Shown here: in pieces, positions 30,201 through 43,648 of the stretch
How the letters are laid out: every line of letters starts with the position of its first letter
How positions within the stretch are numbered: the stretch's first letter is position 1
Assembly: GCA_963402885.1 (NCBI GenBank)
Contig: OY727096.1
Location: forward strand, 25,029,820 to 25,093,819
Reading direction: 5' to 3'
Source of the DNA: Antedon bifida
Lineage: Eukaryota; Echinodermata; Crinoidea; Comatulida; Antedonidae
Length of the DNA: 64,000 bases
Program-made: the position numbers and the translations under genes
The notes under the pieces: generated by a model
The model's input: only the letters and a program-made list of their open reading frames with translations
Databases searched by the model: none
What the model was told of the DNA's origin: nothing

Positions 30201-33200
30201 TTTAAAGTATATGTTGTAATTCGTTTAAACGGATTACTAATCCGTTCAAACGAATTACTAATTTGTTTAAACGGATTACTAATTTGTGCAAACGAATTAC
30301 TAATTCGTTCAAACGAATTACTAATTTGTTTAAACGGATTACTAATTTGTTTAAACGAATTAATAATTTGTTTAAACGGATTACTAATTCGTTTGAACGA
30401 ATTAGTAATTCGTTTGAACGGATTAATAATCCGTTTAAACAAATTACTAATCCGTTTGGACGGATTCCTAATTGGTTTGAACAGATTATTAATCTGTTTA
30501 AACAAATTAGTAATTCGTTTGAACGGATTAGTAATCTGTTCAAACGAATTAGTAATCCGTTCAAACCAATTGCAACATATACAACAAGTGCCATTTAAAG
30601 TATATGTTACTAATCCGTTCAAACGAATTACTAATTTGTTTAAACAGATTAATAATCTGTTAAAACGAATTAGGGATCCGTTCCAACGGATTAGTAATTT
30701 GTTTAAACGGATTACTAATTTGTTCAAACGAATTACTAATTCGTTCTAACGAATTAGTAATCCGTTTAAACAAATTATTAATTTGTTTAACGGATTACTA
30801 ATTCGTTCAAACGAATTACTAATTCGTTCAAACAGATTAGTAATCCGTTTAAACAAATTATTAATTTGTTTAAACAAATTATTAATTCGTTTAAACGGAT
30901 TACTAATTCGTTTGAACGAATTAGTAATTCGTTTGAACGGATTAATAATCTGTTTAAACAAATTAGTAATTCGTTTGAACGGATTAGTAATCCGTTTAAA
31001 CAAATTAGTAATTCGTTTGAACGGATTAGTAATCCGTTTGAACAAATTAGTAATTCGTTTGAACGAATTAGTAATCCGTTTAAACAAATTAGTAATTCGT
31101 TTGAACGGATTAGTAATCCGTTTGAACAAATTAGTAATCCGTTTAAACAAATTAGTAATTCGTTTGAACGGATTAGTAATCCGTTCAAACGAATTACAAC
31201 ATATACTTTAAATGGCACTTGTTGTATATGTTGCAATTCGTTTGAACGGATTACTAATTCGTTTGAACAGATTATTAATCCGTTCAAACGAATTACTAAT
31301 TCGTTAGAACGGATTACGTTTGAAAAACATATACTTAAAATGGCATTAATGGGCTTTCGTAGGCAACAGATCGTTTTTTTTACTTAAAATTGTATGTACA
31401 GAAGGCCTATAAATAGAAAAAAGGTATTTAAAGTTATTTCTGTAAAAATACAGCGTTTAGTCAGTAAAATATGTTTTAGGTAGATTCCAACCATATCATA
31501 CGTTGAAAAGTTTTTATTATTTGGCTTATATACATTTTAAGTGAAACTCTTAAACTATTTTTCCCTTTAGAATGGTAATGGTCATTTTATCGTCATTGTT
31601 TTGTGTTAGTTCGATTAAAGTTAAACTTTATTCAATTAAACATGCTGTTTTGGGTTTATTTTGCTGCTGGTGGTATCTACAATATCTATATCTAGCTATA
31701 CTTGGGGTAAATGGGGTCTCTAGTCGAACTTTAGAGGAGTCTACCAGGGCCAAGGCAGTGTACAGATAGTCTGTAATAGGTCATTTGGTATTGCTTACAA
31801 TGTGCTAAATCATATAACATTGGTTGCTGGTGGTATCTACAATATCTAAGCTGGGCTAGTTGGGGAAAGGGGGTCTCTAGTCTAACTTTAGAGGGGTCTG
31901 CCAGGGCCAAGGCAGTGTACAGATAGTCTGTAATAGGTCATTTGGTATTGCTTACATTGTGCTAAATCATATAACATTGGTTGCTGGTGGTATCTACAAT
32001 ATCTAGGCTGGGCTAGTTGGGGGAAGGGGGGTCTCTAGTCTAACTTTAGGGTCAAATTGTATGAACACAACTTGTTCATTTGGCATTAATTTTGAGTGGT
32101 ACCTCACTCATCTATGCTAGCCCCATTTTAGGCCCTCCCTCGGAGGGTCTGGCGGGCCTATTGCAGCAGACAAAAAGTCTGTTGTTTGTGATACTGGTAT
32201 AAGGATGCCAATGGGCATCCCATGGTGGTAAAATTAGGTGGTATCTCTCTCAATCTCATCTAACCGGTGCCGATTTTTTAGCACCTTTCGGGGTCCCCGG
32301 CAGACTCCCATTTTCATTGACTTCAAGTGACCCCCAACACACTTAAAGATGTATTGTCCCTTTGACTAATTCCAAAAAAATAAAAAATAACAGATTTCGA
32401 AAAAAGGTGGGTCATTTTGAAGTATCATAATAGTTATTAACTATCACCAAAAATTTGTCGAAAAAAAAATCATTTAACTGAAATACAGACGTTTTTTTGT
32501 TAAAAAAATAACTCTGACTTCCAGTCAAAGTTTTTGATCAAAACATACCCCATAATGAAACGCGCTTGTTTGGCTACTCTGTATGCATAATCATAAAACT
32601 TCCTCACGATCTGTGTGAAAATACCTTCTCAACCGTGACGAGTTGTAAACAATCCTAATTAGCATATGCATAATGCGTACTCGTGGTTTGAAATCTTTGT
32701 TTACTTTCGCTCGTGACGATTTTCCAGACGAAATGTAAATTAATTTACCTGTTAATTACGTAAACTTGTTGCTTTTAGCTCAAATTTTCGACTTAAAGTG
32801 AATAACTTTAATACTGCTTTGATATGGCCAATTTAACCTAGGATTATGTTATAGTTAAGTAACAAGTTTTTAAATGTAGTAAACAACATGTGCATAAACC
32901 GACCTGTACGATCAATTTTTTTATTTCAACTTGAAGAGTAAACATACCCTAATTACTACCGTAACATAACAAGATTCTTGATTGGCCGTTTGTAAACTAT
33001 TGTCAAAGAATGTGTATTCAATGATAGTTTCTCCAATAGGAAATACAGCAGTAGTCTCAAATTCATAAGAAACCATGTCAATGAGATGAGGCATACTGCT
33101 TGGGTAGACTAAGGTATAGTTGGCTGTAAACATAGCAACTAAAACATTATCCATAACAGTAATGTTGAAACTGACAGTGCCATTGGGACTTCCAGGATCA

Positions 33201-36200
33201 GTCACACCAGCAACCAAGGAAGGACAAGTTGCATTAGGTGGCTCCACATCTAAAATATAAACAGACTTAACTTAACTTTTGATTTGATAATAGTATGATT
33301 ATAAGCATTCAAAATCATTGCAATAAATGCTATAATTTATAGATACTTTTAAATATCTTTAAAATTATAGCCTTTATTGAATATTGAAGTCCAATATGCC
33401 TGATGCAAAAAAAAAAGAAACACATTTTCTTTTAAAAAAATGTGTGTTTTTCTTTGGTTGTTCACTTATGTATCTCAATTTTAAGGTTTTACCTTTATAT
33501 GTCTTCAGTAGTTGCTCTTAAATTTTAAGATTATACTGATTAAAACAAGAAACATATTACTAGTATACCTTTATTCACAATATATTACTTTTTTTCTTTT
33601 TTGTGAAAGTAAACAAATAGGAAAAGGTGATCACAATACCAATATCGATGTAAACAATATAAATTTAAAAACATTTGGTTGAAGAAAGAGTTTATATTCC
33701 ATAAGCATCAAACAGCTAGACTCGCCAATTGCAGGATGGATAAAATATAATTTATCGTGCACTTATTAAATGCTTAAGGAGTGGAGTAGACATAGCCTGT
33801 CACTGGGCTTTTCACAGCATCACTATCATTTTACCTTCAACCTGGAGCTGATTAATGACACAAAAGTCATTATTTTTGTAAGTCCTTTTTATGAGTAAGT
33901 TGCTGTAAAAGTGATTTTTCTATTTTCAAAAGTGTCCAAATTAAAAAAAAGGTTCATAGTTTACCTTCAACCTTGATACTAAAGTCACAGGTCTCAATAT
34001 TTCCAGAAAGATCAGTTGCTATAAAGTTGATTGTGAGAGTATCAATTGGTATCATGTCACCTGACTCAAATGGTGATGAAACTACAGTCACTGTTGCATT
34101 ACTATTGTCATTTGTCACAGGAGGATCCCAGCTGACAGTGGCATTTGGACTTCCTATATCTGTACTGACATTTATCAAACCAACACCTTCTCCAATGTAA
34201 TTGTTTGAAGTGACATTTGTCGGGCAGTCAATCATTGGAGGTTCATTATCTATTAACAAAATGCATGCATTTCAGAACAAACATTTTCATAAATGATTAT
34301 TATTATCTATATTCATATTTATTTATTTTCCAGAAAACATAATTAACACACACAAAAAAACAAGCATACATGATGCATAATAATACAAAAACCCAGGACA
34401 CCATTCTGGCGGATTGTCAAAAAGCAAGACAAATATCGCTATAAACAGACTCTCCTAATAGTGCCGGTTGAAAAAAAAACTAATTAAGCATTTACAATCC
34501 AATTATATAAAAAATTATATAAATCAGAGACAAATTTACTTTCATTGTAAAGCCTGTTTTCCTGTCGACGCTATCGTCGTTGATCGTTAACAGTTCAACG
34601 ACGACCGTTTGAAAACGATCAAGTTGGAATGATAACGATAACGAGTACCTTTTCCTGTAAATCGTTAAAATTTCAATGTTTACGTAGAAGATCGCCAATT
34701 ATTAACGATAGCGTCGACTAACATCGACAGGAAAACAGGTTTAAAGGAACATGTCTAATAATTATAAAGATAATTGAAACAGCTGGCAAAGGTGTATGTA
34801 CAGTTGGTATACCAACATACATGTTACGGTAGAATAAAGTGTATCAGCAGAAATATATACATTTCAAAAGGTACTCGTTTTAATCTATTTTACAGATCTA
34901 GTTGAAAAGTTATAAAGCTTTTAGTAGAATAGCAGTCAGCAACTGTTCTTACAATATTTTGCTATGCGGATGATCTTGTTTTAAGTCTATTTGTTGTGGG
35001 TCTTCAGAAAAGAATCGATGTTGCTAATGGTTAAATTTGTTTTAATGGTTTAAAATTTACTCCAACAAAGACGTATTTGGGAAATCCCCATTTATTGAAA
35101 ATCCTACATTGTACCTAGATAGTAGTATCTTGTGCTGGTGCTGGTGACGTCACGTACATGGGCATTAAACTGGGTGTTAATCTTAAGGGCGATGTGCATG
35201 TCAGGAATAGAATAGGTAAATGTCAAAGAGCTTTCTATGAATTGCAGGGAACAATGTGTAAATACATGTTTGGAAGACAGTTCTGACACCAACTCTAACA
35301 TCTACAAAATGTGTAAATCTGAGCAAGAAGGATATTCTGGACACAGTGAATTAATTGAAGCAGCGTTGGTTTTACCCAAATTTTGCATAAACACAGCTCT
35401 CATTCACTCTTTACATGTACCTAAGTTGTTTAACATTATTACATGTAATAATCAAGTGAATTTACTTCATCACATATTTATTAGTTATTCTAAATCTAGG
35501 TCATTCTACTCGCATCTATTGGATAGCAAATTTAGAACATGTAAACAATACCTTATTTTGATGTTTTTTAATAAAGCATACCGTCATAATCTTTTATGAA
35601 TGTGTAAATCTGTATCTGTCAAAATGTGTTTATTTGGGATTGTACTTGTGTTTTATTATGTTTTCTCCTAAGGGAGGTAAATAAATTTGAATTTAAAAGA
35701 GTCGATGTCAAGTCATGGAAATTATATGTATTTCACTTGATTCTTACTGTACTGTATCTAGATTTCCACAGTATTGTATTTTTGTTTTCAATTTTTAGTC
35801 CTTTGTTAGATTTATATATAGTTTGTGATTATGTTTTAATTCTTGGTTGTTAACATGCGGTTTACAGTGTCTATATAATACGCAAGGTTAAATAAAAAGA
35901 GTTAGTTAAAACGTCCTGTGCATTTATTTCCATCATGGTCTGTGGTTTTGGATTTAGAACAAAACAACCTTTTAAAGAAAACTAATTTAAGTTTACCTAT
36001 AGAATTTATATAGAATATTGATTGACACCGTTAAAAAATAATCAAACTTGCATGCTGTGTACATTCATACACTCAAGGTTAACTATTGTTTGTTGATACT
36101 AAGAACTTTAGTAAATGTAAACAATACCTTATTTTGATGTTTTTTAATAAAGCATACCGTCATAATCTTTTATGAATGTGTAAATCTGTATCTGTCAAAA

Positions 36201-39200
36201 TGTGTTTATTTGGGATTGTACTTGTGTTTTATTATGTTTTCTCCTAAGGGAGGTAAATAAATTTGAATTTAAAAGAGTCGATGTCAAGTCATGGAAATTA
36301 TATGTATTTCACTTGATTCTTACTGTACTGTATCTAGATTTCCACAGTATTGTATTTTTGTTTTCAATTTTTAGTCCTTTGTTAGATTTATATATAGTTT
36401 GTGATTATGTTTTAATTCTTGGTTGTTAACATGCGGTTTACAGTGTCTATATAATACGCAAGGTTAAATAAAAAGAGTTAGTTAAAACGTCCTGTGCATT
36501 TATTTCCATCATGGTCTGTGGTTTTGGATTTAGAACAAAACAACCTTTTAAAGAAAACTAATTTAAGTTTACCTATAGAATTTATATAGAATATTGATTG
36601 ACACCGTTAAAAAATAATCAAACTTGCATGCTGTGTACATTCATACACTCAAGGTTAACTATTGTTTGTTGATACTAAGAACTTTATTTAGGTAACACAA
36701 TCTGACACGCAAACATTGATTAAATTTCACATTCATCTTTTTCTTTGTTATTGTTGAGATTCACTATTGTGTTGAGATACAATAGGTATCATACCATGAA
36801 ATTAAATTTATTATTTATTTTGTGTGTATCTAAACATTTTTATTTATTTTTATTCCTCTTAAGTTTGTTTTATTTATTTATTTTGATTTAAAGTATTTAT
36901 TTTTTTTTGTTTTTGTAAGAGTTATATTTTGTGTTTCATTCATTCATTTTGATTTATTTTTAAGTTAATAATTTTACTTATTCTTGTATGTTATTATTTG
37001 GACGCACCTTTATCATCAAAGTGTGCCACTGTTGTAAAAGTGAAGTTTCCAATAAATTATTATTATACAGTACCATCATTTTGCTGGTGGAATTTACCCT
37101 AAAATACCTTATCTCACATACTCACCTAAATAAAGAATATTGGTAGACTAAGCAATAAGTATGGAAGTATGGTTGTGTTAAATGTCATCAGTTATAGTTA
37201 TACTGTAAATTGATTATAATTTTAGAGAAAAGGATATATATTATGTTAAACTATAGGCTAGCCGGCTGGCCTATCTACTTGCACGGTCAACCGTGCATGC
37301 AACATCTGAAGTTGAAACAAAAAAAACGTGGTATCACACAGTATTTATATTCAACAGGAATAAAAAAGTGACATAACCTTTTATGATAACATGCACCAGA
37401 TTCTATACAAATGAGATACTGTATTAACAAATAATATTCTTATGATACTGGGCAAATATTGTAGTATTTGAGATTCAGTGCTCTAAGAATTGGGGCATCA
37501 ACAGTGCGAATGATGCCTTGTTTTCTATCAGGAAGGTTGACTATTAACATTTATCATGTTGTCTATTGGCACAGGAACTAGCTGCACAGTCGACACATCA
37601 TCTGTGCCGATAGAAAATAATAAATTACATGCTCAGTAGGCTAAAAGTCCGATATTTGTTTTGAAATAATTTAAATTGTTTTCCTAATGTATGTCGATGA
37701 TCATAGCATTTTTAAAATTACCTTGAACAGTGACGTTAAACATCCCTGAGACGCTGTTTCCAGATGGGTCGGACACATATACTGTTACTACGCTGGATCC
37801 TATAGGAAATTCGTAAGATGGACTGATAAAGGTCACTCCATTGACTTTGTAAAAGACTATTACAGTACCAGAATTATCTGTAGCATCTGGAGATGTCCAG
37901 TTGTATAAAGTTGTTGGCTGTCCAGAGTCTGTATCAATTGTTGTGTCATTAGGATACTCTGTCACAATAGGGTCTCCAGTATCTAAACGGATAGAATGTA
38001 TAAAAAAATTATATTTTATTTATATTTTTTGTAAATGGAGTGTTGAATACTGACCGAATTTTGAGGAAATCGGAGTAGCATATTAAGAAAGTAAATAAAT
38101 AATAAAATAAAAGAAAGTTTTCAGAAATGAAGAAAGAACTAGAGATAATATGTTCAATAGAACATGAACCCAGTCAGAGTTTAATTTAAATACCAACAAT
38201 TTACAACAATTTTTTTTCTTTTAAATATTACATTTTTGAGGTTGTACCAGTCTACTGAACAAGATTTGAGAAAATCAGAGTTGCTCCTGCAACTAGTAGC
38301 ATATTCAAATGTTGCCCAAAAAATCATCATCTCATTTTTATTTACTTTTAGGTATGTTCTTTTGAAAGCACCGATTTTATGCTGTATCTTATGCAAAAGT
38401 CCTATAGCACCACCTTAAAGAAGGAGCTTATTTCACAATGCTCATTCTAACTTTCCTTTTAAAAAAATAACTGGTGTTAATAAAAAGTTGTTGGCAAATA
38501 ATTTAATTTTGTAATAAATAACACTATACTTGGAGCTACCCTTAAGTACTACCCGAACGATTTACTTACCAATTACTCTAATAGTTATAATACAAGTTCC
38601 AGTGTTACCACTGCCATCAGTCGCAGTGTATGTGAGGTTAGTCTCTCCTATGGGAAAGTTAGCTGGTGATGTCTCAGCTGGTTTAGTCCGCATTGACTCG
38701 GATATCATACCAGTGGATTCATCAGTTGGTATTGGTTCATTCCACGTTGACTCAGCCATGTTAGAGTCACTTGTATTAAACACCAATGGTTCAGTTGGAC
38801 AATCAGGGTAGTAGGGATCACCAGTATCTTATACGAAAAAAATAAAACATCAGATTATTCTGTTATAATAAAATTCTGAAACAAGAGCTCCGTATAATAT
38901 TACATATCTAAACTTTTACTTGTGCTGTTGTCTTGTGATAAATGGAAATCGCATTGTGAATGCCCAATGCAAAAATTAGACTCTTAAACTGAGTCCAGCT
39001 AGGTAGTTGTTTTATGAAATCACAAAATTATTTACAATGTTAATTGTTATTATTTCTTAAGGCTACATTATCTCCAACTCCCCATCTTCCTTCTTATTAT
39101 TTTGTTTTACCCAAATGTTAGATTGGTTTAGTAATGTTTTTTAACAAATTGTTAATTGTTAACTTTCCTCTCATCTTCTACTGTATACCACTGTATTAGA

Positions 39201-42118
39201 GTGGAGCTCCACTCAGACTGCCTCAGCTTATATTATGTTTAAGTATGTTTAATTGAAAGTGATTACATAAAAAAAAACCGGGAAAATACGGAAAAATTTT
39301 CCAAAAACTAATTTCTAAAAAATCGGTCAGAAAATAGATTCCACTTTTTCAGTAACTATGGGGTTATTAGTTTACAATACCTACGACTGACGCGTTTTAG
39401 TCGCCGGTAAACGCGTTGTTGTAATGTCTCCCAGTGGTCCCTTTTGGTAAATTATACGCCATGTGTCGGAAAATGGCGAATTCATTTTATACACACAATT
39501 AATGCGATTTGTTTAGGCCTAAGTAATATTTAAGATAAAAATGTAATTTACATGTAATATCATGATTTGTAACACCAGCATAATAATCTTCTTCAAATTG
39601 CTTATTAATTTTAAGCTAGGCATAGCTAGGCGGCATAGCTAGGCCGTCTACTCAGCCTAGCTAGCTAGGCTTGAATTCATGTCTAGGCCTATTTACTCAT
39701 TCATGGGTTCGAAAAGGCCTGGTCGTTTCGCCCAATTTATCGTTCCTGGGTTTTCTCGCACAGTAAGAATTGCGAAGCACAAAATGCTCTACTAAACAAG
39801 ACTGGTATTGCTGTAGTAAAGCGATATTGAAGCTTAGGCTTGACTGAAGAGCAACTATTTAGGCACCTTATTATCATTGCCCATGGGTAGGCCGAGGTTG
39901 GGTGCCAGAACAAACTTCACTGCTGTAAGTGTAAGGCTATTTAGCATAGCTAGGCCAAGCAGCATCATCGGTGCCTAGCTTTATTAAATGTATAGTCACG
40001 TTTTTGTCGGATCTCGTTAACCATTTTAGTAATACAGTAATCTCATAATCACATCATTACACTGTGAAACATGATAGGGTCACATCCAGAATGTTTATAT
40101 ATACTTTTCGCCCGTCAAAGATAACATCCCGGCAATAACAGATCGCCAGTCAGTCAGTACAGCTGCATGCAGCTAGCATATACAGCTGCATGCAGCTAGC
40201 ATGATACAGGCCGTGTGTGTGATCGTGAAAAACATACTCCATAGCATAATAAATATAAAACCCAGTTGCAACCTTAAACGGGGAAGTGTCTGTTTACGTA
40301 AAGTTGTATACGAAATAAAAATCTGAAGATATGAAAAATACATAAAAAAAACATTTTAATTTTTTTTTTGTTAGGATTATTCAAATATACCCCTCTTTTT
40401 TCATGTAAAAGAATAGGAAATTACAAGGTGGTATCCCCAAAACGCAAAAAGGCGTGATTGACAAAAATATAAAAAATATTAAGTATGAGGGATATTTTAA
40501 ATAACAGCTAAAATGTATGAAAATTAGAAATTTTTCTGGGTGGAGCTCCAAATAAGTCAATAAACGTTATAATAGTTTCCGAATTAAGTTTAATTTGATG
40601 ATTTTCAAAGCCAAATACAATGCGTTTTTAAATTTTTCTTTTTCAAAAAATAGTGTTCTGTTGTACGTCAGTGGTAGCAATACCTACAAAGTTAGACAAA
40701 CAACGTTAAACTAGATTTAATTCGTCACTATGACGAATTATAGGTTATATGCATTTGATTAAAATAAAGATAATTGATTTGTAAAAGATATATTGATTGA
40801 TTGATTTTCTCAGAATCTTTAATTATTTATAATATATGCTAAGATCTTGCTAAGGCAAATACAATAGCCGGTATCGCAATCCGATCAAAGATCCCTCTGC
40901 GTATAATGTCATAAACCATATTTGTTACATAATAATAAAGACATAAGTTTCTTTATATCTAAATTTCATTATAAATCATGTGTATAATCTATACACTAAG
41001 AAATAAAATTGAACAAACAATATAAATAATTTAAAAAAATCTTATTTCGTTTCGTTACCCAAGGTGAGGCTCGATCTCGGTACCTTGAATGCCATAAACA
41101 CGAGCACAGACCACCGAGCCATACACAACTTACTAAAACATGTAGAAAGATTCCTCCGTGTATTTACTATTCAGTAGCCACTTTGGTGCAGATAGATTAT
41201 TACATACCGCAATGAATTATAATTTATTACTATGATGACATCTTTAAAAATTTTAAAAAATTATGCACTGTCAAACTATATACTTTTAACTTTAATATAT
41301 GAACTTCTTAAGAAAGAAAGTTAATGTTAAGTTTGTTATTTCGGCCTAAGAAATTGTCAAAATTTGTTTGATTGTCGAAATTAATTTTTTTTAATTCAAT
41401 ATGCAATTAATGATGACTTAATCAACTTTTGTTCTCTTAATTTGATAATAAATCATACATATGATACATACACTTCAAGAAAATGAAATAAAAAATAGGT
41501 GTTCCCCAGCATTCTGACGATACATATTAATTTTAAAATTTAGCATATTTTCACTATTTTGTTAACTTATACGTGCGTAGCCTGTCACTTTTGACGTGCT
41601 CGTATAACGCAATTTCGAGTTGAAAAGTGAATCAAATATGATGATATTATTAAAGAAAGGTTGTAAAACAGAAATCGGGAAAAAATAGTGCGCATTAACG
41701 TTTAACGCGCAGTGCGCGTGCAAAATTCTGCGCACTCGTGGCAATTTTTTAAACGCTTAAAATTGCCTGAAACGTACTCTAATTTCATCGAAAATAAATT
41801 TTGACAATTTTAAAACTTTTAAGCGCGCGTACGCATGCGTTATATGCGCTACGCACGTAATTATATTGCCATATGATGAAATATGACCTGAAATTTATGA
41901 GTACCAAATTTTGTTTAAAAGTGATTCATGCTTGTGAAGATATGATTACAAACGTGATTTCATTAAATCGCGCGTAGACCGCGTAATTTATGATTGCGCA
42001 CCGTGAAAACATGACCACATCGATTCCTGGCCATAAGGAATATACTCTGAAAAATTGACTTAGCTAGATGAAACTGATGCCAAGATAATTCACGGACAAA
42101 ATAGTGCTAAGGAAAGAA

Positions 42119-42197
<79 letters not shown>

Positions 42198-43609
42198 ACT
42201 AGATTTAATTCGTCACTATGACGAATTATAGGTTATATGCATTGATTAAAATAAAGATAATTGATTTGTAAAAGATATATTGATTGATTGATTGATTTTC
42301 TCAGAATCTTTAATTATTTATAATATATGCTAGGATCTTACTAACGCAAATACAATAGCCGGTATCGCAATCCGATCAAAGATCCCTCTGCGTATAATGT
42401 CATAAACCACATTTGTTACATAATAATAAAGACATAAGTTTCTTTTTATCTAGATTTCATTATAAATCATGTGTATAATCTATACACTAAGAAATAAAAT
42501 TGAACAAACAATACAAATAATAAAAAAAAATCTTATTTCGTTTCGTTACCCAAGGTGAGGCTCGATCTCGGTACCTTGAATGCTATAGACACGAGCACAG
42601 ACCACCGAGCCATACGCAACTTACTAAAACATGTAGAATGATTCCTCCGTGTATTTACTATTCAGTAGCCACTTTGGTGCAGATAGATTATTACATACCG
42701 CAATGAATTATAATTTATTACTATGATGACATCTTTAAAAATTTAAAAAAATGATGCACTGTCAAACTATATACTTTTAACTTTAATATATGAAATTCTT
42801 AAGAAAGAAAGTTAATGTTAAGTTTGTTATTTCGGCCTAAGAAAATGTCAAAATTTGTTTGATTGTCGAAATTAATTTTTTTTAATTCAATATGCAATTA
42901 ATGATGACTTAATCAACTTTTGTTCTCTTAATTTGATAATAAATCATACATATGATACATACACTTCAAGAAAATGAAATAAAAAATAGGTGTTCCCCAG
43001 CATTCTGACGATATATATTAATTTTAAAATTTAGCATATTTTCACTATTTTGTTAACTTATACGTGCGTAGCCTGTCACTTTTGACGTGCTTGTATAACG
43101 CAATTTCGAGTTGAAAAGTGAATCAAATATGATGATATTATTAAAGAAAGATTGTAAAACAGAAATCGGGCAAAAAGAGTGCGCATTAACGTTTAACGCG
43201 CAGTGTGCGTGCAAAATTCTGCGCACTCGTGGCAATTTTTTAAACGCTTAAAATTGCCTGAAACGTACTCTAATTTCATCGAAAATCAATTTTGACAATT
43301 TTAAAACTTTTAAGCGCGCGTACGCATGCGTTATATGCGCTACGCACGTAATTATATTGCCATATGATGAAATATGACCTGAAATTTATGAGTACCAAAT
43401 TTTGTTTAAAAGTGATTCATGCTTGTGAAGATATGATTACAAACGTGATTTCATTAAATCGCGCGTAGACCGCGTAATTTATGATTGCGCACCGTGAAAA
43501 CATGACCACATCGATTCCTGGCCATAAGGAATATACTCTGAAAAATTGACTTAGCTAGATGAAACTGATGCCAAGATAATTCACGGACAAAATAGTGCTA
43601 AGGAAAGAA

Positions 43610-43648
<39 letters not shown>

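Larger units (their letters stand above)
22508..32346. mobile_element. Nested foldback-type insertion (about 9.8 kb) in a gene 2 intron
   Basis: Outer inverted arms: 22567 to about 23043 pairs with about 31790-32346 (aagtgtgttgggggtcact; accaccatgggatgcccattggcat; gactttttgtctgctgcaatagg). Inner inverted arms: about 25545-25966 pair with about 31363-31750. A further short arm, 25950-26000, pairs with 29992-30051. Other elements have inserted between the arms. The right arm also has a repeated segment of about 155 bp near 31670-32030. No transposase frame is recognisable. The exact ends and target duplication of the outer element are not clear. Confidence 0.75.

Noticed and set aside
30090..31320. 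CRISPR-like array
   Set aside because: Repeats are contiguous without unique spacers, both orientations are mixed, and the DNA is eukaryotic.
30023..31387. Long overlapping reading frames on both strands (repeats such as LFKRITN, LNGLLIRSNE)
   Set aside because: They come from a 21-bp stop-free repeat read in several frames on both strands inside a transposon-like element. No start context, domain or codon pattern supports a gene.
34492..34698. Minus-strand 68-codon frame
   Set aside because: It lies across the MITE-like inverted-repeat element and has no domain.
41053..41125. True tRNA gene
   Set aside because: Weak cloverleaf and presence in both copies of a transposon; better read as tRNA-derived.
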